Shown: piece by piece, positions 1-12,238 of the stretch
Layout of the letters: the number at the start of each line of letters is the position of its first letter
How positions within the stretch are numbered: position 1 is the first letter of the stretch
Assembly: GCA_945643635.1 (NCBI GenBank)
Contig: CALZFC010000009.1
Span: 4,507,501-4,571,500 of the forward strand
Length of the DNA: 64,000 bases
Direction of reading: 5' to 3'
DNA from: Allodiplogaster sudhausi
Lineage: Eukaryota > Nematoda > Chromadorea > Rhabditida > Diplogasteridae
Notes under the pieces: model-generated
The model's database searches: none
What the model was told of the DNA's origin: nothing
The model's input: only the letters and a program-made list of their open reading frames with translations
Translations under genes and position numbers: made by a program

Positions 1-2792
1 TGACGAACTTCTTCGGCTGCTCGATCAGCGAGAAGCTGCACAGCCGATGGTGCCGCTTCATCATCCACCGCTACCTCGGCCATCTCCTCGACAAGAATCT
101 CCAGCTCGAACAGCTCTCCGTCGACCTCTTGAAGGGCCATGTCGAGGTCGATCAGGTCATGCTCAATGCGCAGGTAAGCCTCTTTCTGTTCTGCATAACC
201 AACATACTTTCTTTGTTGTTCCTTGGGCACAATTGCAATTACAGTTGTTCATTTCGAAGAGGAAGCTTTATATTCATTCTTTTTCTGACACTTAGATCAG
301 TAGCTATAAGTGGTTCTTTGTAGTATGTCAACGAGCTGCTGTCGTCGATGAATGTTCCGCTGAAGTTGGTGGATGGCTTCATCGGCAACATACGCATCCA
401 GATTCCATGGAAGGAGATGATGGCAGATGCCAGCCAAGTCAGCATCCTCTTTTCTTTTGGTTTCACACTATTCTCAGTGCTTATATTCGCTGGTGGCTGA
501 TCTTTCCCGGAAGTTTAACATGGGAATATGTACTTGTGCTGATTTGCATACATTAAGTTAAGCATGCATATTTTGAATGCATATGTTTATTCCAGTTTTC
601 AATCTTACCACTCTTTTCCGTTAGGTCGACCTCCAAGATGTACAGCTCACTTTCCGCACCCAGGAAGGCTTCAAGCTTGACGACAAAGAGCTTGGTTCGT
701 GTGCTGATTTTTCCGTGTAATTGCCTTGTCTGTGTATTGCAAACTCCTTCATTATTCTACTCCTTTTTGCAGTGTCTTCCATGATTGGCAGCGTCGTGGA
801 GTCGTTGGTTTCATCGATGGACCTCGCGCAGTCCTTCTACAAGGAGGAAGAAAGGGACGGTGGCGTCTCCCTAGAAGAGAATCCCGATTCGGTCCACGCC
901 TTTGCTAAAGTTGGTTGCTTAACTGACTACAGTACCCTTGAATGCCTACCGTAACCCATTGAATTGAAGGTGATCGACGCGATCGTCTCTCGTTTCTGCT
1001 GCAAGATCGAGCAGCTGATTCTGCGGATAGAAAGCGACGCTTCTCCGGCGCCTTCCGACATGTGCACGGCACTCGAGTTGCACCTCAACACGTCAGGAAT
1101 ATTCATTCATTTCATCTTTCTTTACTTTTTGTTTCTTGCATCGTTCTTGATCTTTATATGGAGTTTTAATATTGTTTTATAGAAAAAAATAAAAGTATGC
1201 ATTCAAGTGTCACACCATCATCCGCTTGTAATTATTGTTGAAGAAATGATAACGATCACAAGTGATGCTTGCTACTGCAGAGTGGAGTTCATGGACGAGC
1301 AGATGAGGGCGTGCCGCCAAGAGGGAAAGAATTTGGAGACCATCACGGCACAACCACATGGAAATGCATCCGTCAAAAACCTCAACAAGTACCTCACTCT
1401 CACCGGTCAGTTCCATGAAAGAGTCCAGTTGGGCGGTGCATTCCTGAATGGAAAAAGTTCAGCTTAGCAAGGCATCATTTATTTATTCGTACATCATAAA
1501 TAGGTGTGACAATTTATAATACCATGATTGTAAGTGAATTATCATTACTCAGGAGTCTCCCTCTTCACGGACACCTTCTCGAAGACGGAGCAAGCGGGCG
1601 TCTTCAACGATAGTTTATCGCCCGTGACGAGTATGTATCTCAGGAGGGAGCACAAGAAGGTGGCTACTTTGCATCCTTTTGCTTCACGGTTCACTCTTAT
1701 GCTTCCAAGTGCTTTTTTTATTTTTCCTTGTTGCGTATTTTGAGAGCGATTTAAAAGCCGTTGTTTTTGTGTGACGGATGTTCTGAATAGAGCCATTTGC
1801 ATAGTGTATGGATTGCAGAGCCTGCAGAAAGCGGGCTCTCCGCATGCCTCGATGTACATGTCGGCCCTTCCCGTGACCGAGTCCATGACGAGCATCTACA
1901 AGTCGTGCTACTCCCTCGCGCAAGAGTCGCCCTTCTCGCTCTCTGCCCAGCCGACGCCGTCTCTGCTCTCTCCGAACGACGCATCGTTCAAGCCGATGCG
2001 GCGCGATAACATGTACGAATTGACCAGGAATACTTTCCTTTTATATACCAAAGTGCAATAAATTTAGCTGCAAAAAATTAGGCTTCACCTGTTTCAGGAT
2101 ATTCTCAAATCCAGTCAAGTTTGCCGAGTTGGCCGGACAAACTCGTATTATTCTGCGAATCTGCAATACGGATGTTGCTACTGCCATGCGTGAGCCACAG
2201 GATAGCAGGGTCAGGGTTGACTATTTCGGACATATTTTTTATCGAGTTTGGGTTGTACCTTACAATTAGTAGTTATTCTTATTCTCGTATGATGATCAGG
2301 ACTTGCTCAGGTCGAATTCGACGTGTACATTGATGCGCTGAACGCGCTAGTCACGCCGTCCCAGCTGCACACGATCCAGTCGCTCGCCGGCTGGCTCTTC
2401 GCCGCGGACGCGGGCGCCCGCCGCCGCCGGGACACTGGCCAGCCAATGGCCGGCGGCGACTTTGATGTTGTGCAGCAACAACTCGATGACATCACTTACG
2501 ATGCAGAGCTGCCGGCTGCGGGCAACGCTATCGGCAGAACTGGTTCGAATTTCTGCTCTTGCGTCCTTATAGAAGGTTGCTTCTCTCTTAGGAAACTGGC
2601 GCGGTGTCGAGGACTTTCGGGGATTCGCATCGATAAGTCTGAACGGCGATACCAAGCACTCCAAGCTTGCGCACGATTTGGCGTCTCGCAACTCTATCTC
2701 CGACTCACCCAGTTCGTTTACCTTCCAATCTATTCTTATTATTCTATTTCTTCATCTCTATTCCTTTCTCTCTTTGTCCCTCTCTCTCTCTT

Positions 2793-2838
<46 letters not shown>

Positions 2839-3712
2839 AGTTAATATGCATTTCTCAGAGTCTGGCCCATCTGGGAAGCGCGAGACTGCGATGATCCGCG
2901 CGAACATTGGTACAGGCTTGATCTACGTGACCCACGACGATCCGCTCAACACTGAGAATGTCGCGCGTTTTGAACGGGGCGCGTTCGACGCAATCGAGCA
3001 GATACATGCCAACTCGAAGAGGCCAGCTTTTCTTCTCTCTCAACTAGTGTAGTGCTGTAGTAAAGAAGACCTGACCTCAATCACTGTAACTAACGTTGAA
3101 TACTGGTATTCATTCTAACAAAGTGTGTCTTTAGGTTCTTCGAGAAGGCATCTTCTCTCAAGTTCTACGCAACAACGCAGCTCGATTCGTTGCAGCGTGC
3201 GGCTAGTGAATTATATCAAAGGGACCACCTCAGGTTTCTTGCTTCAAATGTGCCATGTAGCTTAAATTTCTGTCAAGTATTCTCTTAGTTGATTATATTG
3301 TTTTTATCCTTTCTTCAGACTCCTCGCGTCGGGCATCTCTGCCCAGTACACAGTGGAGACGAATGCGCGCGGCAACCAGCGCCTCTTCACCAAGCTTACC
3401 ATGACCAACTGCGACGTCAGCGAGTGCCTCCAACCGGAATCCGTTAAGGTTGGTGACATTAATGATTTGGAGTTCCCATTATGTTCTCACAACTGGTTTT
3501 CTACTGGTTTTTCATTCTTCACTGTTACATGGTATTGAATTAGTTGCCTTAACTGTAAAGTGAGTGCTGCTTTATTGGTTGTGCAAATAATAGCACTGAA
3601 TTTCTTGTAGGACGGCACCAAGTTGCTGCGCATTCCGCTGCTTGAATTCGAGAGGGACGAGGGCGAGGCGGACGCGCAGCTCATGATTACCGTCAGGGTC
3701 GAGGAGCGCAAG
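1..3712 (+). other. ATG2: ATG2 exons 1-15, chorein-like N-terminal part
   Basis: Exons: 1-173, 324-437, 625-694, 773-909, 970-1091, 1281-1405, 1553-1659, 1819-2012, 2098-2209, 2311-2542, 2592-2711, 2859-3048, 3135-3233, 3319-3448, 3611-3712. The opening exons read CRFIIHRYLGHLLDKNL, then QLSVDLLKGHVEV and VNELLSSMNVPLKLVDGFIG, the chorein-like start that forms the lipid-extracting tip in ATG2 and VPS13 proteins. The later exons here are the less conserved bridge wall. Most junctions are normal GT-AG. The donor after exon 13 and the acceptor of exon 10 were chosen because only these keep the frame open into recognisable sequence. Intron 11 contains a (CT)n tract just before its acceptor. Confidence 0.85.
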
Positions 3713-5885
3713 GTGAGGGCTTTGTGCAGGGAATAAAAGCCTTGCCGGATGGCTTCCAAAACAGGGTAGGGAAGGCCAAAAAAATTTAGTCAGAAAACAG
3801 GGTAGGGTAGTAAACATCTAACTTTTTTTTTTAAATATGTATTTATGGAAACGCAAAAGCAGTTTTGAGTTTGACCCAATGTTCGACAACATTGAACGAA
3901 AATCCTACGTAGAGTGTAAAGTAGCGAAGGACGGACGTCAAAAAAGAGGTCGTCGGCGTTTACCCTAGTCTGTGAGCATACTTCCCGGGGGTTGTTTGAG
4001 TCATCCAATATATCAAATTGTAGAGAAAATTCGGGGAGGCTGATCGCACCATTTTGATTCCCCAAATGACTACTTTTTCGTAGCCTACAAAATCAAACAA
4101 GATTCGAATTAAACGGCGAAATAATTTCATACTTTCAAAGCTAGATTAATGTGATTTATTTTGATTTTTCCGTAGATCAAAATGGTGCAATCTGCCTCAC
4201 CGAATTTTCTCTACAATTTGATATATTGGATAGCTGAAACATCCACCTAGAAGTATGCTCACAGACTAGGGTAAACACCGACGAGCTAAATTTTAGATAT
4301 TAAAATATTTTTCAAAGCACAACACCGACAACATCAGTTGAGGAAACTATTTTCTCCATACTCTCTGATTATTTTTAGCACAGACAAGCCATTAAACACT
4401 AACCTCTTTGATATTTTGTTTTAAAATACATTGTGCTGGGTGTGTTAAATAACCTTCTCACCGAACATTCCCAACAAAAAAAACAGGCTGGTGTAATTTA
4501 AAAAAAAAAAAAAAACAGGGTAGGTCGCCGGAATCCGGCAACCCTTTTATTCCCTGGCTTTGTGTAGAAATTAAAAGAAATCATATGAAGAAATTAAGCT
4601 GCGCACAAAGGAATTAAGACATTTGAATTGCATTAGTATTTTATATGTTTGGTTATATAATTTTCTAAATGTAACCAATATTCAGTCGACGACAACAGTG
4701 CATCTGAGTCGGTGTCGGAGCGAGCTGGACATGTCGATGATCGACAGGATCGCCGAGCTGCTCGCGACTCGCCCCTTCTACCTTGCCAGCGGCAGCCGAG
4801 TCACCGCGACGGGAAGTGGCGCCTCCCTCGCGCCCTCTCACACGACCCTCCCTCCACTCAACGAGGACCTCTTCTCCGATGTCACTCCCGCCAAGGAAGC
4901 TTCCGTCAGCACTGTTGAGATCAACTGCGCTGATTGGATTGTTGACATTAGGCGAGTTCTTCCTTCCTGCTCTAGACTACCTTGAAGTGATGCAATATTG
5001 ACATGAAGTTAATTCAGGATTCCCATAGTGGACCTGCGCGGCGAGGGCGACTGCGACCGTTCGGAGCGGCTGCCGCATAGCGTGCGGAACGTGCACGACG
5101 AGGCTGTCCGTCTCCACTTGGCTGGCAGCCAACTCAGCATGCCCGCGCAGGCGGCCAATGGGCCCAAGATCATCGAGCTCACCTGCACGAGGGTTGTTGG
5201 TCAGGATATTTTTATCCCCTTTTACAACATTTTAATTTCTGCGTCATTTAGGTTCATTTACCGGCGACTTGGAGAAGCTGCAGTGTGCAGCAGATGAGAC
5301 AAACTTCCTGTACATGGGCGGATCACAGCTCAAGCCTGTTCGGTATGTTTGCAAGAGAAGCTTGGAATGCCATGACGGAAAAAGAGCGAGTTGGGGAGAG
5401 AAGAATAGAGCTTTCATTGCAGCTTCAAGTTCGAATACGACGGTCGCAACAAGAGCTTGCGGACGAGCGCGACGAAACTGCTCCCTTCCGGCATGGACGA
5501 CATGGCCAAGTCGTTCTCTGCTGAGTACACGCGACGCGTACCGCGACGCGACGGCCCCTTCTCGCAGACGCACCAGGCATTCACGCAGAGCAACACCAAG
5601 GAGAGCGGCAATGAAACAGTGCGGGCTTGTTCTCCATCTTTACATCTTGTGTAGTGCTAAACATTATTAAAATTTTCTCATCTTTGAGTGCTCTTGAGAT
5701 GACGAACATCTACTGGAGTTTTTCAGATTGTGAAAGCTGGAAGCCGTGCAGAGATGGAATCCTTTGCCTTCGAGTGCATGGAACACTCTGACCGCATGCT
5801 TCAGCTCGACTCTCCTGTCATGCGACTCCTCCTGCCGAATCATCATTTCCTTGAGCTACTCTACAATCGACTAGTCGGTTGCACC

Positions 5886-5921
<36 letters not shown>

Positions 5922-8900
5922 GCTCTCTTTCTCTCTGTAACAGACTCTGTCTCTCTCTCGCGTTTGTTTCCTCAATTCCTAGTAATTGTAGGTGAATGAC
6001 CTGGCGCTCTGGGAGCCTTCTGCGCCTGCTTTCCGCTCGAAGACAGACGCAAACGGCCTGAACGATTGCTTCAAGGAGTGCAAGAGTGTTCAGCCAGTCA
6101 GAAGTGAGATTTTTAAATTCCCGAGACATGCGGATGCAAGTATTCGATCCTGTGTTGGATCCGCAGAATCTCCCATTATTCACAAGATAGCTTACAAGAA
6201 AAATATAATTATCAGATTGTTCTATTATATTCCTCTCACCAGGCCTGGAGTCCGAAGACGACGACGGCGATGACGAAAGAGCATCTCGCACGAGTGATCG
6301 GAAGCGCCTGTCTCGCTCCCAGTCGCACTTCTTCTCCTTCTGCCTCGACGTTGGCAAGGGATCGCTCGTGCTCGGCACCGAGACACCCACCGTTAGTCAC
6401 CGCTTTCTATGTCTTCACTTCCAACAAACACGAATCTCACTTTGTTTTTTTTCTAGGACGCTCAGCGACCGGCCGTTCTCTGCCAGTTGTCCGGGAATTT
6501 GACGAGCACGCAACTCTTCGTGGTCTACGGTTTCCACGGCGACCTGAACCAGACCTACTTCTACCTTACAACTTCTTCCATCGCAGTTGCTCAACGAAGT
6601 TCGTTTGCTTGGCCTTGCTAATCTTGAATTCTCGTTGTTTGGTCCTGACAATGAGTATGAAATGATAGCTTCAAACCTAACGAAGGGATGACGTGATTTT
6701 ATCCCGCTAGTTATGGTGTTATCTTATCATCATTTCTTCCAGACGGCGCCCGTTCTATCCCGCACAACGTGTTGGCCAAGGACTTTGGCGCGCACCACAA
6801 GTCGGAAGTGCAGTTGTCCACTCTGGCGGCGGATTCGTTTGTGCGCGAGGGAAGGGAGGAGGACGCCTTTGCTGTCGCATTCCATCTCAAGGCGCGAGAG
6901 GGGCAGAATGTCAAGGTGGAACATTTTGAAAGCTCTGTATGGTTTTAAATAAGTGGTTTCTTCCAGGACTCGGTGGTTGCGGTGGCGCTTCGGCTGACGG
7001 AGCTAAACGTTGTTCCGATGCGAAGTATCTGCGAATGGTGGCTAATCCAACTCAAAGACCTCGTCACACTCGAAGACTACGCCATTCCTGGATACGAGGT
7101 GCGTGTTGGCTGATGAACTGCTTTTCTGCCCCATGATTTTGAGGAATTGGATGAGAACATCATATTTGTTAGCTAGAATTAGACCGTAAAATGGCCGCCT
7201 CATTCAGTTATATGAATGCAGATGCCGGTTGTCTCGACTGAGCTGCACGTCAACCTTGACCACGTCGTCCTTTCATACGATCACTCCGTGGTCAAGCCGG
7301 ACAGCAGGCTTCATCTCAAGTTGGTTCGCAGGGAGAAAACAATATTTTAAAAAAAAAAACATAAAAATAAAAATAAAATCCAAATGAACTTTGTTTAAAC
7401 TAATTTTGCTATTCTATATACTTGCAGGATGGTGCTGGGGAACGTGGACATTAGCAGCACGCTGCTGCCAACCGTAGCCATCACGAAGTTTCTCTTCATC
7501 TTCGAGCGCGTCCATCTCCACATGCACGAGCGGCCGGAGAGTGTGGGAGGAGAGGGGAGCGGAGTGCCCGAGAGGAAGGCCGTGAGGTATGCGGACGAGC
7601 CTGTTGCAGCCGCGTCCTCCTCTCCGGCCATGGTCCACGTCATGGAACTCGGTCTCTTCCATCTTGAGGTCAGTGAACACTAAGATTGCATAGCATTACA
7701 CACTACGCATGGCCTTCTTGACACACACGGCAAGTCTCATTATTTTCAGCTCCTCATGAACGCCCAGAAAGAGGACAGCCCGGAGCGCATGGCTCCCTAC
7801 TTCGACCTCCGCTGCAGCAATGACCTCATCAAGGTTGCTGAATTGTGTCTCCAGCACTCGCTGTTATTGAGCCAGTGAAATGACCAGCTGCTTCAGGTGT
7901 GGGTCTGCCATGACTCGTTGGCTGCGTTGATCAACACTGTGTACGAGCTAAGCAATGCGCCGGTCTGGAGTGAGTCGACGGATGGAGAAAGCGAAGAGAG
8001 GAAAGAAGGAGATGGAGAGGAGGATGGTATGAGTGAGAGTGCCGCCAGCTCACACACCCGAGTCTCCTCACGCAAGGTTCCCTTCACTAAGTCAATCTCC
8101 TTTCTCCCGCCAGCGGGCTCCTAAAGTGGCCTTCTTTTTGCATAAATGATCAAAACTAATTGTCAGACTTTCCGTTCTGCAGCTGGCTGGTTCGCAGCAA
8201 GCGCTATCTGCTTCGGCAGAGAAGCGTCTCCTCCGGATGGTGGAGAATGCATGCCTCGAGGCTCCTGAACCGGCCGGGGCTCCTAACTCTTCTTCCTTCG
8301 CAACCGCTCCTTCCGCTGCCCGCTACGCAGAAGACCGCTCCATGGGCGTTGCTGTTGGCCAGGACGCCCTGGATGCCTGGTCCGACGAGGATGTTCAAAT
8401 TGATCAGGTTAGGATCCTAGTCTGTTCTCTTGTAAGGGTATACCCATGATCATGTGCATTCAGAAACAGCCTTACACCGGCTGCGCGTCTGCCCTCCTGG
8501 ACGACGCGTTGCGTGAGCCTCGTCGCCATCGCAACAGCTCGAACTCGCTGAGCACGGACGAAGAGTTCCTCATGGTGGACGAGATTGTCGGCAGTGGCAT
8601 TACTGTGAGTAGTGGAAGGAGATGAACAAAGGAGAAGGATCTCTACTTGCACTTAATTAATATGTAATAAATAAATTAGCAAAAAAGTGCTATCTTTTTT
8701 TAATGTGATAATTATATTTGTAAAATGTCAATGATAATATGGTTCATTACAGCCGGTGACAGGAGAGCCCCGGATTCGGTTGCTCGGAAAGTGTGCTAAG
8801 ACCCCCGACGCTCCGCCCCTGCCACTGCACGCCCACTGGTTCAAGCATTCGGTGGAGCCGCGGGCGGATCTGCTGGAGCAGCCGGCCGGCTTGCCCGTCC

Positions 8901-10100
8901 CTGTCGCCCGCTATCTGCTCAAGGACATCTCATTCGCTCTCCATCTCTACGGTGGCAATGATCTCGGTCAGTGAGACCAGTCATCCGAGGCTGATCTACC
9001 CATGCTGCTCTTTTATAGGCACAGAACGGGAGAATCCGAAGTCGTACAGCGCTGACGAGTATCGTGAAGGTGTAGGCAAAGGGCAGAGTGTCCTGACCGA
9101 AGCACGCGGTGGACCCTTCAGAGACCACTCCGTCTCTATCGTTGTTGATCTCAGCAAGGTTCGTTCGCGATATGTGCAATTGAGGGCCTGTCTTCAAAGT
9201 ATATGATAATTAATTTAGATGACATACATGTACCAGTTCTTCCCTCCCGAATGCAAGACACTAGCGATGCACTACATGGCAGTGCAAGATGTCACCATTC
9301 ATGACAGACTCACTCTTTCGAACATTAAGGAGATGCTGTATCAGGTTGAAGTTATTGCCGTTAATACCGTAGTCGTAGTTACTGAGTTTGGACGCTTGTT
9401 CCCATGTTTTGTATGGTTAAACAGTAATTTTGTAGTTCACAAGTGTGGACCAACCAAGACGAACATGTGCCCCCATGCTTGCAGTGCGAATGGTGGAGAC
9501 ACCAGCACAGGCTAGAACTCTCTTTACTTGCTCTCCGTATTCTCGCGCTACAATCTTCTGTTAATAGGAGGGCAAGCTGCGCGTCTCACTCCTCCCTCTT
9601 CGAGTCAACCTCGACCAGGATACACTCGACTTCCTCGAAGACTTTGTTGAAGCCGTTACCAAGTCCCTCTCCCTGCCAAGTAAATATTTGGGATGATTCT
9701 GTTGATTACAGTTTGACTCATCGTTGCCCTAGTGAAAATTTGTTATTGCCCTAGTGAAAATTTGTTAAACTGAATGTGTATAGTAAGCTCGATGAGTGAG
9801 TACTAGCAAAAAAATGGCTGTGAATCTTCTCATATGTTTTCAGTGTCAAGCGCGCTGCACCTGCAGAGTCGGCCGGTGATCGAGGTGCCTGAAGGCTGCG
9901 ATGGTTTGTCGAGTGAGCCGTCCCCAACCCAGCGCCCCTCCGTCATGGCACCAATGCCCTCCGCCGTCCCTCTCCAGCCTCTTCCCTCCCCGCGGCCGCC
10001 AGCGCCAGTATTCGAGACCCGTCTCAGTGCACTCTCCGATCTTGACGACCTTGAAGAACCCCAGTCGCTGCCGCCGTCACTCGCAGATATTGGTACGTTT

Positions 10101-10155
<55 letters not shown>

Positions 10156-12238
10156 TTTCATTCAATGAAATCTATTCCTGATTAAGGAGACTTCGACGAC
10201 CTGGCGCAACCGCCGAAGCCACCGCCGCGACGAAAGACATCGAATCGGTCTCGCAATCCATTTGACGATGACTTGGATGATCCCTCGGAGACGATGTCTT
10301 GCTCGGCCGGTGGACTGAGCCACTCGAGGGAAGAGAACACGAGCAGCTTCATGGGTAGAAGCACTCTCTTCGACATGCGCCATTCCATCCACGATGAGGC
10401 CGCAGAGGAAACATCCTCTAGGACCGGCGACTTCCCAGGCGACTGGGCCAGCAGCAGCGAGATTCGGTCTGATTTTGAATTCTACCGAAAGCAAGACTAC
10501 TGTAGCACCCAAGTTGACGCCGGGCTGTACACAATCATCTGCAGATTCACATCCAGTGATCACTTCTCGCTCGATCATCCAGTGGAGACGGTCGACGACT
10601 TGCTGGGAAGGTCGACAATGGAGAGTTCTATCTACATGCAGCAGGAGACGAGTGGTGGAGGCGACGACGAAGGGGAGGAGGACAACGACACCATCTGCAG
10701 CGAGGCTGGCGGACTCCAGAAGTCGACTACTGCCCACGACGAACCCATCCGTGGACAGACGTTCTTCAAGTCAGTCATATTTTATTCTTTGGCAGGATAA
10801 AAATTCTTTGTTGTTTCTATATTTTGTTTCCGCTATCCATTGATACAATGTTGAACGTTGGAAAATGTGTATGTTCTGTCGTGTTTCAGAGAGTTCATCT
10901 TCGAGCCCGAAATGACGATCTACATAGACTACCACGGCAAGAATCGCTACAACATAGACAAGGCAGGCGCCGTCTTTGGTGTGCTGCGAGGAATCGGCCA
11001 GCTGAACAGGACGAAGATCACACTCAAGGCCATCCGCCACCACAACGGCCTACTCGGAGTTGGCAGATGTGTCTCGGTCAGTGATTCGCCTTCATTTCTA
11101 ACATCTGAATTACCGTGTCATGCTTTGAGTTTGCTTTCAACGAATGGTCGGAGAATCTGATGGCTAATCTCCCCGGAGTACTGTCATCTGTCGGACCGAT
11201 CAGCCCGCTTGTGCAAATTGGTGTGTCCTTTTTTGAAATGATTTAATACGCTATAATAGAATAGCATCATCTGAATGAATTGAATCGTGTGACATTTTTG
11301 ACACGAGGGATTTCTAATGAAGTTCATTAAGCAGGATTAGGAAAGATAGTGACACTTATTATATGCTGCAGGCAAAGGCATCTGCGACCTCTTCTGGATG
11401 CCGGTGACCGAGATGCGCAAAGAGGACGGCCACGTGGTGAAGGGTATCCAGCGGGGCGCCGGCTCCTTCGGCATCTCCACCGCCGCTGCCGTCGTCGACA
11501 TTGCACAACGAGTTGTCGGCGTTGTCCAGGTCAGTTAAATCCCAGCTATCTTTTTAATCTTGATTGCAGGATTTAGGCTGTGCATACTTAATAGCTCATG
11601 TTTGATGTCCTCACGATGCAGGTGGCGGCCGAATCCATGCTGTATGAGATAACTCCCGACAATCCGGCCCTGAACAACCGAAATCGCAGGCCGGTGGGTG
11701 CGCGTCGGGTGACGGCGCCGCCCGATGTCCGGCACGGCATGCAACTGGCATACGATCTCATCGCTGACGTTTGTTTTTCGTAGAAATTATTATTTTTACC
11801 TTGATTAGCAGCACCTTCATTTTGCGCTGATTCCTACCATACACAAAACTACCTACTTGCTATGATTAATCCATGTTCTGCAGGGAGTGCAGCAAACGCG
11901 AGAAGACCTGGAGCTGGCAAGCCAGGAGGACCGCGCCTCCGGCCGCTCCTCCCTCCGCTCCGTCCTCCGCTACACCACTCCGACCATTCTGCGGCCATTC
12001 GTCATCACTAGCCAAATCAGGTGTGCTTTTCTGCACTGGAGAACTGATCAGGACTTTTCCCTCATCGGAATCTGCTTCCTCTGATGCCTCCTCTGATTTC
12101 AATCTCTAGCATCCTCATGCTTTCAGTTATCACTTGCTGGGTGGCTTGAAGAACCAGCTTCGACCTGACCAGTTCCACGACGAGCAGCACAAATGGCGAG
12201 CAGAGCGGGACGGCGCGGGTACATCGAGTAGCCAGTGA
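1..12238 (+). CDS. ATG2: ATG2 autophagy lipid-transfer protein, 44 exons
   Basis: ATG2 is a rod-shaped bridge protein that moves phospholipids from the ER to the growing phagophore, working with WIPI and ATG9. The reconstructed frame is open through all 44 exons (6,917 nt in the window) to a TGA at 12236-12238, giving about 2,305 residues, somewhat longer than vertebrate ATG2 (about 1,900-2,100). The order of family blocks matches ATG2: N-terminal chorein-like region, a long series of variable bridge segments, an acidic disordered linker, then the conserved C-terminal region. The first bases are 'tg' followed by in-frame ACG, so the window may begin one base inside an ATG; a start a few codons upstream is equally possible. 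Exon coordinates are given in the three sub-entries. Identity is certain at family level; individual small exons are less sure. Confidence 0.95.
2780..2833. repeat. (CT)n microsatellite in ATG2 intron 11
   Basis: Almost pure CT dinucleotide tract lying a few bases before a splice acceptor, so it may double as an extended polypyrimidine tract. Similar tracts sit in introns at about 5887-5929 and 10100-10152 of the same gene. Confidence 0.95.
3727..4556. mobile_element. Non-autonomous hAT-like element in ATG2 intron 15
   Basis: An 830-bp insertion with perfect 8-bp target duplications GCTTTGTG at 3719-3726 and 4557-4564. Its termini are inverted: both ends begin CAGGGAATAAAAG and remain alike for about 22 bp, with GCCGGA shared a little further in. 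A second, internal inverted repeat of about 115 bp pairs 3945-4059 with 4176-4288. It has no transposase reading frame, only stops. An 8-bp duplication with CAGGG-type ends is typical of the hAT superfamily, so this is best read as a MITE or internally deleted hAT. It sits wholly inside the intron and does not break the reading frame. Confidence 0.85.
4686..10769 (+). other. ATG2: ATG2 exons 16-38, bridge core and acidic linker
   Basis: Exons: 4686-4951, 5018-5199, 5252-5342, 5423-5618, 5727-5873, 5992-6103, 6243-6391, 6457-6598, 6743-6915, 6967-7098, 7222-7319, 7428-7668, 7750-7833, 7897-8076, 8183-8407, 8464-8604, 8753-8966, 9019-9158, 9219-9344, 9436-9510, 9568-9679, 9844-10092, 10187-10769. 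Landmarks of the family are RYLLKDISFALHLYGGNDL in the exon ending at 8966 and LRVSLLPLRVNLDQDTLDFL in the exon from 9568. Exons 37-38 (249 and 583 bp) encode a Pro/Ser- and Asp/Glu-rich, probably disordered linker before the C-terminal region. Introns after 4951 and 9510 appear to use GC donors. Confidence 0.85.
10890..12238 (+). other. ATG2: ATG2 exons 39-44, conserved C-terminal region
   Basis: Exons: 10890-11076, 11130-11220, 11372-11529, 11622-11768, 11884-12020, 12127-12238. This is the best conserved part of ATG2. It reads TIYIDYHGKNRYNIDKAG and GVLRGIGQLNRTKITLKAI, then FAFNEWSENL, then KGIQRGAGSFGISTAAAV, which corresponds to the amphipathic C-terminal segment that binds membranes in characterised ATG2 proteins. 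The last exons read ILRPFVITSQI and GLKNQLRPDQFHDEQHKWR before the stop, matching the usual end of the family. A possible AATAAA signal lies about 1 kb downstream at 13268-13273. Confidence 0.9.

Noticed and set aside
2543..2560. GGTTCGAAT, resembling a tRNA T-loop
   Set aside because: It is an ATG2 splice donor region with no cloverleaf around it; no tRNA was found elsewhere in the window.
2323..2844. 173-codon + strand frame spanning an ATG2 exon and the CT tract
   Set aside because: The first part is the real ATG2 exon 10; the rest runs through intron and the CT repeat, which reads as Leu-Ser and extends the frame artificially.
10162..10737. 191-codon minus-strand frame
   Set aside because: It is the antisense shadow of ATG2 exon 38, whose + strand frame has the correct phase and continuity.
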